Program-made: the position numbers and the translations under genes
Assembly: GCA_027405735.1 (NCBI GenBank)
Contig: JAPEHQ010000020.1
Span: 744,001-808,000, forward strand
DNA length: 64,000 bases
Direction: 5' to 3'
Source: Mucor racemosus
Taxonomy: Eukaryota; Mucoromycota; Mucoromycetes; Mucorales; Mucoraceae
The notes under the pieces: generated by a model
The model's input: only the letters and a program-made list of their open reading frames with translations
The model's database searches: none
What the model was told of the DNA's origin: nothing
Shown: one piece after another, positions 12,353 to 25,668 of the stretch
Numbering within the stretch: the stretch's first letter is position 1
Layout of the letters: every line of letters begins with the position of its first letter

Positions 12353-12360
12353 CTATAAAT
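12353..12360 (+). promoter_or_regulatory. TATA-like box
   Basis: CTATAAAT about 75 bp upstream of the start codon of the intact family member at 12429, followed by a T-rich leader. This is a plausible core promoter. Confidence 0.4.
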
Positions 12361-12428
12361 GCAAAAGTTTTTTACTTTTACTATTTAACCTTGCCTCTTT
12401 CACTTTTTCAGAAAATCGTACTGCTATA

Positions 12429-13176
12429 ATGCTTACAACAATTATTATCCTCGTTTTTATTGCATTTCTTTGCTTTACTCCTGTTGGTGTTTGCACATTG
12501 TTAACATCACCATTTCTTTCAATGAGTTGGGAATTTGTTTGGTTTGTTGTTGAGCACGAATTGCATTCAAGCGCAGTCGTAGCCGCAATTGTTGTATCTG
12601 TTGCCTTGAATATTGTAATTTTTCTCAAATTCTGGGATATGGTAACAGTATTTCCCTGTAATAAAAATGGTATTCCTGCTCCTCGCTCATCTAGTAATTT
12701 TATGGCTGAAAGAAAAAGTAAATATACAGCTTTATTTAAATACATTTTATAGTATACTAACAAATAAACCCTATTTTTTAGATTCTGATTTCATTGTTGG
12801 TCCTGCTCCTTGCTTTGGTTCTGTTGCCTATGCTCGTGTGACATCATGGAACTCTTCTCCCCCTTTTGGTCATCATTCTGGAAACTGTTGTAACTCGTTG
12901 ATTAGCTATCCTTTTCCTGGTTATCCTCCTCGAATTTCTAATCCTAATATGATATCTGCTGAGGAACATGTCGTCTTTGCAGACCTCACTACCAAAGACT
13001 TGGAAAAATTTGACGCAGATATGAAAGCATACCAAAGAAAAAAATTGGATAAAGAGATCTTGGATTTGCACGCATCTGGTAAAATTAGTGGCATTTACGT
13101 TTGCAATGCATCTCCTTCTGCTTCCAATGCTAATGTTGATGATACTTCTGTTGGTGCTGCAATAAAATTGAACTAA
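12429..13176 (+). CDS. Unrecognised membrane protein, intact member of local family (copy 2)
   Basis: Exons 12429-12717 and 12782-13176. The 64-nt intron (GTAAAT, TACTAAC branch, TTTTTTAG) keeps frame, giving 227 aa. The N-terminus is hydrophobic (residues ~2-25), and a second membrane segment lies around residues 48-68, followed by a polar Ser/Pro-rich region after the splice site. The second half contains an acidic/lysine-rich helix-like stretch and ends with an Asn/Ser-rich tail. The LK-x-x-DM segment after the second membrane helix matches the pseudogene at 7236-8625. Likely an integral membrane protein. No enzyme motif is visible and no known family is recognised. It is the only copy here without a frame break. 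Confidence 0.6.
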
Positions 13177-13199
13177 TTTTGTAAAAATAAAAAATAAAA

Positions 13200-14060
13200 T
13201 AAAAAATAAAAGTGTTGATAAATACAATTATAGTCTTTCCACGGTTTTATTGTGATTAAAGAAATCTGAAGAAAAGGAATGATATATTCATAAAGTATTG
13301 TGCTATATTTATAGGAATTGTAAAATAGTGGATGTTTGTGTGTTGATGCCTATTTTACAGGTATTCAATCATCATGTCTTTTATTGACATTTTTTATAAG
13401 ATGCTTGGTTGAGATGTTCATACTTTGTTTGATATGATAGAATATCTATCAGGATTATATTATATAAGGGGCAAGAGACACAGACAAAGACTTATTTGTT
13501 ATGTTTAGGTTTATTTCAGAGTATATAATAAGGGAAATGATGAGGAGAACTGACGAAGAAATAAAAGGAATTATGAAAATAAGATGATTATTTATACTAA
13601 ATTATTCAAGAGTCTAGTTCCCTTCACGAACTAGACTTCAGGGACACAGTGTTACTGAAATACTCTATAACTTGAATGCGATTAAGTTGATATTGTAATG
13701 TGGTCATTGGTTGTGCCGCAGTGCGGGTAGTAATAGAATGCCTTGCATAAGCTGGAGATTGATATGCAATTCGGATAAGGTAATAATGTGTGATATGTTT
13801 AGGATAGTAGTATAATAATAGATTAAGCTTGACAGGTTCATGACAATATCATTAGATGAATATTGATCTTTCAACATTCCAGTTATAATTTAAAATGCAA
13901 CTGAGCTTATTTTTATGGGATGTGATTCCTTATCTAGAATTACTGCAATTGCGATTTTACGAGCAGGAGTTTTGGAATATATTATTAATGCAAAATAAGT
14001 ACAGCTTTATATTCTAGGTGTCATGTTGTAGTAGGCTGTATTTTGATCAGGAATACTTTC
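13200..14060. other. Intergenic AT-rich stretch
   Basis: No gene seen. It holds a perfect 10-bp stem hairpin (AGTCTAGTTC / GAACTAGACT) at 13611-13637 with a 7-nt loop. It is too far from 13176 to call a terminator with confidence. Confidence 0.4.
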
Positions 14061-14068
14061 TTTTACAG

Positions 14069-15344
14069 GCACCAGCAATATAGAGTTTCCTCGTTATGCT
14101 TATTGGGATCTGATTGAAACTCAGTCCTTATGGAACAAGATTCAGGTACGAATCGAGATCAGTTATTTTTCTGAAATGACAATGGCGACTTTGGTCTATA
14201 AAAGGTGTCATTTCATTGCAGGTGCTACCTTGTCTACTACTATTTCTGGTTTACCTTCTACCAATGCTGATCAAGTTTTCTTTTCGTCTACCAATATTGA
14301 TAATGAGATTGATCATCTTACTGTCTTGTTTTCTGCTTTGGCTCTTGACGATTGTCATTTGGATGGTTCTTGTTCTATTGAACAAAATATGGGTGTGTTT
14401 TCTGCTTCTGGAAACAGTCGTAAACTGGTTTGCGTTGTTGCTTCTTCTCCTCCTGTATCCAGTGATGTAATTGTTTCTGATCCTGTCCTTGCTCCTCAGA
14501 TCAATTGCATTCGCATTTCTAATTCTTTCTTTGCTGGTTCTGGACATGTTTCATTTGGTGGATTTTATGCTGAAAACATTGCTAAATCCGATAAAAATCC
14601 TGCTTTTGTGAACTGTGTAGTTGGCGGTGCTTCTCAATCCTTGTTTGGCGTTACCCAAGATAATGTCTCAGCTTTTTATGGTAGTGTTGATCCTGTTCTT
14701 ACTGCTCCTTTAGCTAGTGATACTTTTGGTTTTGGTGCTACAGTAGCACTAGCTGTTTTGATTCTTTTGGTGGTTTAGCTTCTGCAAATCACTTTGAACC
14801 TTTTCTTTGTGCCCCTCCTCTTCCCAGAAATGGCAATGTCAACGATGTGGTTTCCAGAATGTGTAATCTCAGTACTTCTTCTGTTGTTGATTTGGCTGGA
14901 ATTAATGCCATAAAATCTGTTTCTAGTATTGCACCGACTGCTAGTAACATCCTTAGTCCAACCTTTGCTGCCTCTGACATTTCAAATGTTGCCCATTATA
15001 ATAAATTTGTCGCCTCGGAGATAAATTCTGCTGAAGCTGTCCTTGGGTCGACTGTATTCGGCATTCCAGCTGTTGTTAGCTTTAGTATTTCTGTTTCCGG
15101 CTCGGCTGCCACTTGCTCAAGTAATTTGCTTGCAGAATTAACTCCCTCTTTGTCTGTTAGTTCTCATGGTCGTCCATATAGACGTCCCAAAACTCCTGCT
15201 GGACACTACTCAGCATTGACCAAGAAGAATGCCAAATTTACAGCAGAGCCAGTTGTAAAATTGGAAGCATCAGACGATGATTGTAAAGAATTTTTAGATG
15301 AATTAAACGCAATCATGGGTTCAGAGGAGTTTAATAAAGATTAA
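14069..15344 (+). pseudogene. Broken Ser/Val/Ala-rich family member (copy 3)
   Basis: A TTTACAG acceptor at 14062-14068 leads into an open stretch (TSNIEFPRYAYWDLIETQSL) that continues without splicing through 14778. It then stops, while the protein resumes in another frame from about 14757 (FDSFGGLASANHFEPF) to 15344. The second half ends in an acidic tail (SDDDCKEFLDELN). The frame break near 14745-14760 falls where the copy at 7.2-8.6 kb has a matching FDS...AP block, so the two halves were one gene of about 430 or more residues here. No first exon with a start was identified upstream. Gly/Ser/Val-rich and low in charge until the tail. Function unknown. Confidence 0.55.
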
Positions 15345-18300
15345 AATGTTATTAAATAAAAGTTAATATTTGTAAATTTTGTACGAAAACTATTAAATTG
15401 AAAAATAAAACATGGCAGATTATTTTACTGTTGCAATAACTAACAAATACTTTCCATATAATGATTTAAACGCCTGATACATTGCAATTGGCAATAGTGT
15501 TTCTTGAGCTCTTTGTAGAATAACTCTAAAAGTTTTGAATTGGAGGCTTGTTTGTGGAACATCTTTTCTTAAATAATTGATGGATATTCGCTAGATATTT
15601 TGTCAAATAGTTAGATATAGTAAATATTGTATTACCGTATGCGATATACATTGCAAATGATATGACAATAGTTCAAAAAATAGTTTTAAAAAGTGTGTAT
15701 TTTCATTTTCACAGTAACTTGTGGAGATGAGAGCTTGCAATTCTGTTGATAAATCCTAAACCTTACCTACCATTGCAATGGGTGCTCAATTGGATTTATA
15801 TTCGGTAAGAATTGCTGCGTTTAATAAAGTTAGTAGACGTCAATAGCCTGTAACCAGGTTGTTGTTTGAACTTACCGAATGCATAATGACCTGTGAAAGC
15901 TGAAACGCGGAGCATTTATTTAGACAATATAATATTGAGCATCTATAAAATCAAGGCTTACTTGGGTTTATATGTATAAACAAAAATTTTTACATTGGTT
16001 TCAACAAAAATGTGTAGCAGCAAATTATCAACTGATATCTTTAATTTTCTCCACTCGTAACTCCTCATGGAGACAAAAATCTGAAGCACTTTTGGTATCA
16101 ATCTATAATTATCTAATTGTATGTCGAATATAAGCTACTCAGAAATTGCCAGATGCATTTAGAGCTCCAGCAAGCATAAGAAGCAGCAACGTACCAACTG
16201 GGCTCTTTTAATTTTTTGTCTCAACAGTAACTCATGGAAGTTGATAGCCGAAGATTTATAGTACCTATTTATATCTATGTGCACGTAGAGTTGCAGATTA
16301 CTTGAATCATTATTCACCGGGATCGTACTTTTGATTGTTTTCAATAATAATAGTCCATAGCAAACTATAGGTGTGTTTTGGCTAGAGATGTTATCGAGCC
16401 CAGCTTATACTAGAAAAATTGGCTGGGAAAATCCGGCTCGACGCCAATGCTAGTTTTGGCAGTAACTTTCTTAACTTACAATAGGTTTAAATGGTTTTCA
16501 AATTTATTCGTCCAATATTAAATTGAATTAGTAAAATTTTAAAAGACGTTGTACCTTCTCTTCATGGGCAACTGGTATCTGTCCTAAAATAAAAGCTAAA
16601 AGGATCTATACTAAAATATAAGTCCATTGGTCGAACATACTGTAGACCAAAAATTGAATTAAAATCGATCCTAAAAATTAAGCATGTGGACTGAGTTAAT
16701 ATTTTTTTGTATTCTCGAAATACATCCAGTCGAAAACTACTGTGATTTTTTTGTTTCAGCAAAAAAATATTGATTTTTCATTGAGAAATTAAATAATAAC
16801 TCACATTACAGCTTACAGCCAAAAATAACTGAGTTTAAAATTGATTTGTTGTGAAATCGGCCAGAAAATAATTCAAAAAATAAATTCGTTTAATAGCTCA
16901 GGAACTACAAAGTGAATTAGCTAGCGTATTAAATAGTTTTTGTACAGTTTTGAATTTTGCATTCATATAAATAAAATTAAAACATTAAATTTTGTGTAAA
17001 ATACAATCGAAAATCTGGAGGTTTTTTGAAGATACGCACTATTTTTTATAAACATGTGTCAAATGTAACTAGGATGATGTGCAACAAAATTATCCATCAA
17101 TCTAGCTATTACTGAATCTTTTAGCTACATTTCTTATAGAGTAAACAAAATCCTTGTCAATTTTTTTCAAACTCAGAATTTCGGATGAGGGTATACAAGA
17201 GAAAATTGAAGCTAGAAGCGAAGATATTCTTTCATACACATTTTTGAGAATATCCACGAAAAATGAATATTTTTAAAGGAACTAAATTGGATCTGGGAGA
17301 TTTTAACCAGTTCAACGAAATGCACATAAAAAAATGCTGCTCAATTTAACGAATATTTTGAAATCTACTATAAAAAAAGTCAAAAAAAAAAAAAAAAAAA
17401 AAAGTACTCAGAATTTTTTCATACTGAAATTTATTATAAAGCACGTCAAAACAAGTAATATTTATTATCAGAAAGTGCTAGTACTGCTTAAGTATTTGCG
17501 AAGATATTAAGGCTCAAATTTTTCAATTTTTATCCGTAAAATACGAATAAAAATCTGAAACAGTAGCACTGAAAAAGTTATACCGACTGCAAAAAACAGG
17601 ATATTTCCGGATACTTGTCTTTGAATTAAAGTTAAACATCTCAGGTACATTGGCATATAATTTTTTTCTTGGCGTTATTTAGTGGGAAAAAAATTAGAAC
17701 ATGGATGAAAATTCGGACCTATTTTTTACTGAAGCAATAAATCTGTAATGATCTGTAATTTTGGACTAACAACGAAGGTGGATAATATGTTTATAGATAT
17801 TATTCTTGTTATTATAAATTGGTAATCACTGAATTGATGAAGGTTGGTGCTCTTATTTGTAAATTAGTTATTTATTAGTAAATAAATAAAAGTAAAGGGA
17901 GTGCAACGGGACAGATAAACCTACAAGGGATCACGTAATGATTTCCTTGCACTATTTATATAAGGAACGAGGCAAGTTTTTGCATGAATAAAACTGAAAT
18001 GTTTGTCTCATTACAAAATCCCATACCTATACAAACTTAGCCAAATTTAACATGGTAGACAATAAAAGCTCCTCAAATTGAAAATTAAATTTAATTTTGT
18101 GCATGATCGAGAATACTAGTCAATTCTATTCTCACAAAATTTAATAATAATATTGGTTATCCAATATCGTTTTGAATACCTGGGCATCATTTGTAAATAT
18201 TATTACAAAAACCACTGCTTTGTTTTACATCAATTTTAATAGCGATCGTTTTATTATGTATATACAAACGTATACTCAAATAAAATATATAAAAACACTC

Positions 18301-18380
18301 TTTTATACACCTATTTCTAACTGTAACCTAAACTATTTAACAGTTTATTAGATGCCTGTCTCGAGAATTGCTTTAATTGT
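15345..18380. other. Gene-poor AT-rich interval with decayed repeat
   Basis: No gene. Parts of about 16.7-17.3 kb resemble the inner portion of the inverted arms (for example TAGC(T)AGCGTATTAAATA and a GAGG(G)TATACAAG motif), so an old degraded copy is likely. A poly-A run of about 23 lies at 17381-17403. Confidence 0.4.
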
Positions 18381-18384
18381 ATAA

Positions 18385-20488
18385 TCAGAAGAGTTCCTTC
18401 AATGATAAGTTCTCTTGAACATCAAATGGTTGATCAAAAATTTCAGTAACGGTCGCAGATTTTATGGTATACCTAAATTCAGAATCGAATCGGACGAAAT
18501 CGAATTTGAGAAATGCAGAGCGATTTTGTGATAATATTGCTATAGTGATAGGGTAATTGAAATCAACAACCGGAAGGTAAAAAGGCATTGTTTGGATGAA
18601 CTCCTGACGTTTACTTTGAGAAGAATGCTTTATGTAAAATTCTAAAAAATTACAGATATATTATTGCTCTATTTCATAGTAATGTAATACTTGTACACAA
18701 AATCTTACTCATTCTTTGTAGGCCTTCACCACGTACGGAAAATCGCTTAATCAGACCTCCTTGATCTAAATATCCTCCCTCACTTAGTAAAAGATATTCA
18801 CTATACCAGAGTTCACCAAATTCAAGTGTGCTAACTTCAAGTCTTTTGAACGAATTTCCAACATCCTCATACATTTTACAATCGCTGGTCTTTGTCCATT
18901 TTGTTGTTTTAAATATAAATCTCGCCGTGTACCTTGAGCTAGAGATTTGCGAGAAGTTTCCTCTCACAAGGACTCGGTTCGAATCGATAGACCAATTTTT
19001 TAAAGATAATTCGCAGCCCTATAGCTCTGCTTCATTATAAAACACATTTGGTGTTTTTTGTGCGTTTTCAAGCACTCATTTGTAGCATTCTTGAGAACAT
19101 TCTGGCAACAAGAGTGGCACTATGGGTTTTTGATCTCGTTAAAACTTTTGATAAGAATTAATGTAGAGACATGATACAAACCAAAATGTCATTTGCAATA
19201 AAGCTGATACAATGATCATTGCAATATTTTTAACCACAGGCGTCAATATTTTCTCCATGAGCATACGATGCGACACGAGTAAGGCACATGAACAATTATC
19301 ATTAATTTTAATCGCTTGAATCTTGTCTAATTCTTCTACTGAAAGTGATGCACTTGATACTTTAAACTATAATATACCATGTCAATATTCACTATTTTTA
19401 TTGCTTTTCAAATCTACCGTATATTACTTAATTTTTTAGGAATTGCTTCATATCAGCATAAAAGTGACGATAATTTCTGTGAGATAGATCAATATCGCCA
19501 TGATCCTTACAGAGTTTCAGCACTTGCTCATCTTCATACTCTTCCGAATCTAATAAGATAAATGACTCCACATATTATGACAGGCCAAGTCAACAATATT
19601 ATCTATTGAAACTCTCCTTTCTTTAACAGTGAATTTAGACTTTTGTACAGTATCGCTCAAAACAGATATATCTATTCCTTTGTTTAGGGTGAAATCGATA
19701 CAATTTTCAAACATATGGGCTTGAACATAGAATGAATTTGGAGGCAATAAGTCTCATTCATAGGTCTGGACTAAAGATTTAGTGTTTGCAGATATATTTG
19801 CACCTTGCTTATTTAAGATTTTTGGAGGTAAAAGATAATTTACATTTTGAATCATTGCAAATGGTTTTTTCATTATACCTTCGCCGAATTTATATGTATA
19901 TTCTACCTGAGGACTGCTGGAATTACAAGCTTTTTTGAAGATATCCATGGCAACAGTTCCTTGAAACGAATTATCCTGACCGTAAAAAAAAAAAAACTCT
20001 TTATTCTATCTGGTGAGTCATCATGTCTTCTATATTCAGCTATGAGGCTTTCAGCCAAATTCTTTACATCCTCTAGAAATTCCTTGCTACTTGAATCATT
20101 TAAAACATCTGTTAACATGGATGCAGGAGTAAAGTGACGGAAAGAAGATTTGGCATAATTTTTTTTTTCGGGCTGGCACATGGTCAGTTTATAGACATTA
20201 AAACATAATTACAGCTTCACTTACAGATTCGTATTCTCGAAGAAAATCCCTTGAAATATCTTCAGTTTCCTTTGAAGAAAGACTGAAATCTCTTTCATTA
20301 AACTCTATAAGTAGCTGCGATATTCTATCGTGAATCATTTTTTTCAGACATGATAAATCAAAATTCCTATGAAATAAAACGGTGGGGACGAGAAAGAAAT
20401 CACTTGCTGTCAACTTTTTGGAGGTGGATATTGGTCCTTTTGCGCTTTGAATTTGAAAACATGTAATGCTTATATTTATCTTTATCAT
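18385..20488 (-). pseudogene. Decayed multi-exon gene of unknown function
   Basis: Coding-like blocks on the minus strand lie at 20488-20223, 20171-19550 and 18967-18385. Two introns look real. One is at about 20222-20172 (GTAAGT...GTGCCAG). The other, near 18710-18630 (GTAAGA...TTTTTTAG), joins frames into MPFYLPVVDFNYPITIAIL and onward to the stop. Between them the frame shifts at a poly-A/T run (about 19985), meets a TGA after TKSLVQTYE, and shifts again near 19550. Residual blocks such as CKDHGDIDLSHRNYRHFYAD read on in other frames. No domain is recognised. A decayed host or transposon gene is possible. Confidence 0.5.
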
Positions 20489-20489
20489 T

Positions 20490-22560
20490 TCAAGTTAAAG
20501 GCAAAAGGAAAAGAAGTTAACTTTTACCAAAATTGCATTTGTCTGATTGTTGCATCGTACTTTTTAATTCTCTTATGCAAGAAATTATAGACAGCAACAT
20601 AAAATTTTCGTCTTTTGAACGTTGCGATACTTGTTTCGAGACTATTTCAATCTATCTTGCAAGAACGTCATCAACGAATCTACCCGTCTCATCTGCAACC
20701 TGATCAGATAAATACTAAGTAATTATATTATTAGTTTCTTGCACAAGTTGCTGTTGATATACTGTATAACCAAGTACATTTTCGCAAGTTGTAATGCTTA
20801 TTAAACGATTTGAGCTGCAAAGAAAACGGATGATTCTTTCTTGCGGGGGAACTGTCAAATGCAATTACAAAACAATAAATGCTATTTTATTTAATTGAAA
20901 ATGTATACCAAGACAGAAGGCCCAACATACAAATGCATATAACTTCATCATATTTAGCATAGCTGATTATTTTTTCCATGGCATACGATTTGCTAAGAAA
21001 GTTGAAAGAAAGCGTTTTTAAAACAAGAGCAATATATCAAAACAAAATATTTAGACAGATATTGGAAATCTCCTGCATTGTAACGTGGCACAAGAAGGAA
21101 GATTTGAGCCAAAGATGACAAGAACAGTGGAACAAATCTGTAGCAGACCGATCAATATGTGCTGTATTTCATGTATTTAAAACAAATCTCGTTTTTGTTG
21201 GAATAAATCAAAACAAAAATCATCAACATATGCTTTAAGCGCTTGAAATTACAACATTTTAGCTGGGGTTTTTAGGCAAAAGATGTAAAATTACGATAAC
21301 ACATCAAAGCTGACGGATGAATTTAAGGTTCAGGAGTGCATCCGAGAATGATTTATTATCGACAATTATTTGATAAAGGTCTCAGGTCCCATGTCTCATT
21401 TCAATCGCATGTCAGATTTATTACAAATTTGTCAAAATACGAAAAAAAAATCCTATTTTAAACACACATATCTCTACTAGAACACCAGATACAAAAATAA
21501 AACTAAATTTATCAAATCTCTCTTATTTGATAGTATAGTATGTGCAAGTATCAAAAGATTTTGTTATTTTTTTCACCAAAAATTACAAGTTTTAGGGCCT
21601 TCAAGCACTAATTATCTGAAATTTCCATTAAAAGTGACTCAATTTTAATCCTTGTAAACCCTCGTCCAAAACATCGAAATATCGAATTTTCAATTCTTGA
21701 AAGCAAAAAAAACGTTTAAATGTACAGCAATGGGTGAAGAAAATGCGTATATAAACTGGATGCATGTTTTCCAAACGTTTAATTGGAAATTGTTTATTCA
21801 AAAATTTGATTTTTGGGCTAAAAACTGAATTTCAGTTAAAGAATTTTAAATAATTATTTTTGCTCTCAAAACTCAAAATAAAAATTACCATAAAATAAAG
21901 CGTTGGATTTTGTATATGTACATATTTTTTATATATATATTTTATATGTGTAATATTCTAAAAAATGGCAAAAAGGGCCAACGATTTTCAAGAGTTGCCA
22001 AATTTTACGATACGATCGAAAAATATAATAATAATTATAAACGCCAATTAGGCCCAATATATCTAAAAATTCAGATTTTTTACAGAAATATCAACAACTA
22101 TCCGTAATTGTCGATGCATTTCTATTCTTAAAAAGCTGTCATGCAATTTAGTGATTAGGCAGCAGTAATTTAATTTGAAAAAGCCAAATTTATAAGGTCA
22201 TTTTGTTGTACAATTGCGTTTTTTTTTAAAAAAAAAGGCAACACAATGGGGCATTCAAATCAAAATCACCATTGGTGTAACAGCAAACCAACATATTTAA
22301 AGATAAATACGATTTGAGCATGCATGTACAGTTTGTATACTCAAAGGATACAGCACATTGCATATGTGCATACCATAATTTACATTAAATCTCATTTAGT
22401 TTAATCAAGATGGCAAGTAATACAATCATATTTGAATCAATTGATTATCATATTTATGCCAGATTGATTGTTACTCGCTATTCCATAAACGGTAATCCAG
22501 ATGAGATGTTGATTTAAGACCATAATAATAAAAGTTCGCATACTTTAGCTTTTTTTCTTG
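20490..22560. other. AT-rich interval upstream of the carrier gene
   Basis: No gene seen. 21.4-22.1 kb contains arm-like AT-rich sequence (a CCTCGTCCAAAA-type motif). A (CT)n run at 22561-22582 followed by T-rich sequence precedes the carrier start and is typical of a fungal promoter or leader. Confidence 0.4.
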
Positions 22561-22610
22561 TGTTCTCTCTCTCTCTCTCTCTTTTTTTTTCTTTTTACCA
22601 ATAATTAGAA

Positions 22611-23519
22611 ATGTCCAATACATCCGCAACAAAGAAAGATCCCATTTTATCACTTTTGTCCGGTACAATAGCTGGTGGTGTTGAAGGTATCGCCACCTAT
22701 CCCACAGAATACGTTAAAACCCGACTCCAACTCCAAGCCGGTGGTAAGCTTCAAGCAGGCGAGATCAAATTCAAGGGACCTATTGATTGTCTTGTGAAAA
22801 CAATTAAAACCCATGGTATTGGTGCCATGTATACCGGTGTATCCGCTCTTGCCATTGGCAATGCAGCCAAAGCAGGTGTTCGTTTCTTGACCTATGATCA
22901 AATCGCCAATGCCCTGAGAGACAAGGACGGTAAATTATCTGGTATGAGAAGCATGTTGGCAGGATTAGGAGCTGGTATGACCGAAGCAGCACTTGTAGTA
23001 ACACCCTCTGAAACCATTAAAACTAAATTGATTCACGATAAAAACAGCCCAGCACCTCGTTATAAGGGTCTTGTACATGGTACTAAATTGATTGTGGCCG
23101 AAGAAGGATTAGGTGGTATTTATCGTGGTTTAGGACCCGTCATGGCAAGACAAGGCGCCAACAGTGCTGTGAGATTCAGTTGTTATTCTTATTTTAAATC
23201 AACGTTGCAAAAATGGAGAGGACAGGGTGATGAACCGTTACCTTCAGTACATACTTTTGCTGCTGGTGCATTGGCAGGTATCGTTACTGTGTATACTACA
23301 ATGCCATTGGATGTGGTAAAGACTCGTATGCAAGGTTTAGACGCAAGAACTTTATATAAGAATTCTTTAGATTGCTTGATGCAAGTGGTTAAACAAAATG
23401 GAATCTTTTCTTTATGGAAGGGAACAACACCTAGATTGACTAGACTTATTTTCTCGGGTGGTATTGTATTTACAGTGTACGAAAAAGTATACCATGGATT
23501 AGAGTTAGCTAAAAATTAG
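22611..23519 (+). CDS. Mitochondrial tricarboxylate (citrate) carrier, CTP1/SLC25A1-like
   Basis: 302 aa, no intron, the usual length for the family. Three mitochondrial-carrier repeats are visible, each with a PX(D/E)XX(K/R) signature: PTEYVKTRL (from P31), PSETIKTKL (from P132) and PLDVVKTRM (from P232). The PTEYVKT/PSETIKTK pattern and the TYDQI segment are characteristic of the citrate transport protein branch. It would exchange mitochondrial citrate or isocitrate for malate across the inner membrane, supplying cytosolic acetyl units. The start is the first ATG after the CT/T-rich leader. Assignment to the citrate branch is strong, though exact substrate is inferred from the family. Confidence 0.93.
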   Translation: MSNTSATKKDPILSLLSGTIAGGVEGIATYPTEYVKTRLQLQAGGKLQAGEIKFKGPIDCLVKTIKTHGIGAMYTGVSALAIGNAAKAGVRFLTYDQIANALRDKDGKLSGMRSMLAGLGAGMTEAALVVTPSETIKTKLIHDKNSPAPRYKGLVHGTKLIVAEEGLGGIYRGLGPVMARQGANSAVRFSCYSYFKSTLQKWRGQGDEPLPSVHTFAAGALAGIVTVYTTMPLDVVKTRMQGLDARTLYKNSLDCLMQVVKQNGIFSLWKGTTPRLTRLIFSGGIVFTVYEKVYHGLELAKN

Positions 23520-23632
23520 AATTTACTGCATTATTACATAATCTCCTCTTTTTTCTTCTTCTTTCAACTGCGGAAACTTTTTTTTTTTTTTTTCTTTTTC
23601 TTCTTTCTTTACATAACAAATAAATTAATACC

Positions 23633-25632
23633 ATGGAAGTGGATATCAGAGAAAAAATTGGACATTTGATCAAAGATCTTACAGAAACAGGAGAATGGGT
23701 GCTTGATCCACAAAAATTAAAGGTGAATACTAAATAAATCGTAAATCATGTCAAAAAAATAATAATAATGTATATATAAAAAAAAGAACCTGAAATCAAT
23801 GTGTAAGCGATCTGATGCGTTTATTCAAGTCGCGTTTGAGTTTATTATGGCACAACTGAAAAAGAGACATTCGCAGGTAAGTGTGTATGATCTTGATGAT
23901 TCAAAAGATTATCTAATTTATTCGAAAGATTCGTTATTCATGCGTTCAATTAATTGAGCAATTATTTGAGCGATCAAAATATTTTCGAGATCTTTTAACA
24001 GAAGATTTTCCATTGTTTACTCAATTAACTGTTGGCATACAAGACAAGAAACTGCCTCCTCCAGCTCAAGTGGCACCAAAATTGAAGAATTATTCGATTG
24101 CATTGATCAAATCTTGGCTTACAAAATATGGTGAAAGATACCGTCAATTGGGAATTGCATATGACTTTTTACTGGATAACGGTTTTCTGGATCGAGAAAC
24201 TGGATCATTATCAACGATTCACACGAATGAGAGAAATAAAGCAAACACAGATGTAAGTATATGCCACTCACCAATGTTGGAGTATCTCAGGATTAGCTTT
24301 TAAAGCATTTTAAATAGGCAAGAAGAAAGGCTATTCAATTCAATAGATTCGAGATTTTAAAAGCGGATATCAATGATCATCTGGATATAATTAAAGATAA
24401 TATGACCAACATGGAGGGCTGTTTTGAGATTTTGATACCAAAGAATATTTTTCAAGATGAGGATTTAGATTTCGATGCTTTATTGAGAGGCGAAGCAAGT
24501 AATAATCAATCAACATCGGCAGATACCTATAAAGATGTAAGTAGAAAAAGGAAATACGAGGTTGATTCAAGTACAAACATTACACATATAGAGCATTTTG
24601 TCGCATGGTTTGGGATCAAATCGCTATCAAATTACAATTGACATGTCAGAGGAATCATTAATGGAAGATATTAAGGAAACAGATGACAACAAAATTGTAT
24701 TTGATCAATTACGAGAAGCATATACCTTATTGGAAAGCAAGCATATGAATCAATTAAATCACTGGATCAATACATTAGTAAAGATGGACCTTGCAGTAAT
24801 ACATGATCAATTTACTACCCACAATGCCATCAAGGCTAAAATTTTATTTTAGGATAAGGCAGAAAAGGAGAAATTGATCAAAGAATTAATCAATTTAAAA
24901 GGATCAGCTACTGAAGAAATTCGAAAAGCTAAATTATTAGGGATTGAAGCATATCATAAAGAACCAAAAAGAATTGATACAACCAATATGGAAGAAGAAG
25001 ATGATGATGAATTTAGAGATGAGATGTTTGAAGATGTAAATGTAGATGAGATTAATGCAGAAGAAAATGAAATACGTACAATGAAAAGTTCTAAATTACC
25101 ACCATTACAACGTCTTTTTCCATTATCTTATGATCCAAACATGATGGACGATGCAACATACAGTGGTCCACCATCCATGTCGAATACTGCTACTACCGCC
25201 ACCACCACAAAAGATAAAGGCAAACAAAAAGCAAATCCAGAGAAAGAAGGTAAATAATATTGCTAAAAGTCATTTACAAAATTAAAAAGCAGCAGATGCA
25301 TCGTTATCAATCTTAATCTCCCAAATGGCTTACACATTTATTAAATTTAGAATTGTACAAACGTGCTCCAGTGATAGAGGTAACAACAGGCACACATTAT
25401 CATTTTACATAGCTTCAAATCTTAATTTCAATCTAATAGTGGGGCGAGGATTTATATTACTGGGATAAGAAGAATGTTCAATTTAATACCAGTGGTATTG
25501 AAAAGAACCACCGATTTATGGGTCTTGGTGAAGGTACAAATGAAATGCCCGAGCATTTACTTGAAGAACTTCGTAAACGACCCATTTACTACAAATCAGA
25601 AGCGCCAAAGCAGATCCAGGTTTATATTGTTT

Positions 25633-25668
<36 letters not shown>

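Noticed and set aside
18960..18985. Possible tRNA T-arm (GGTTCGAATC)
   Set aside because: Flanking bases do not form the stem and no anticodon or acceptor arm is present.
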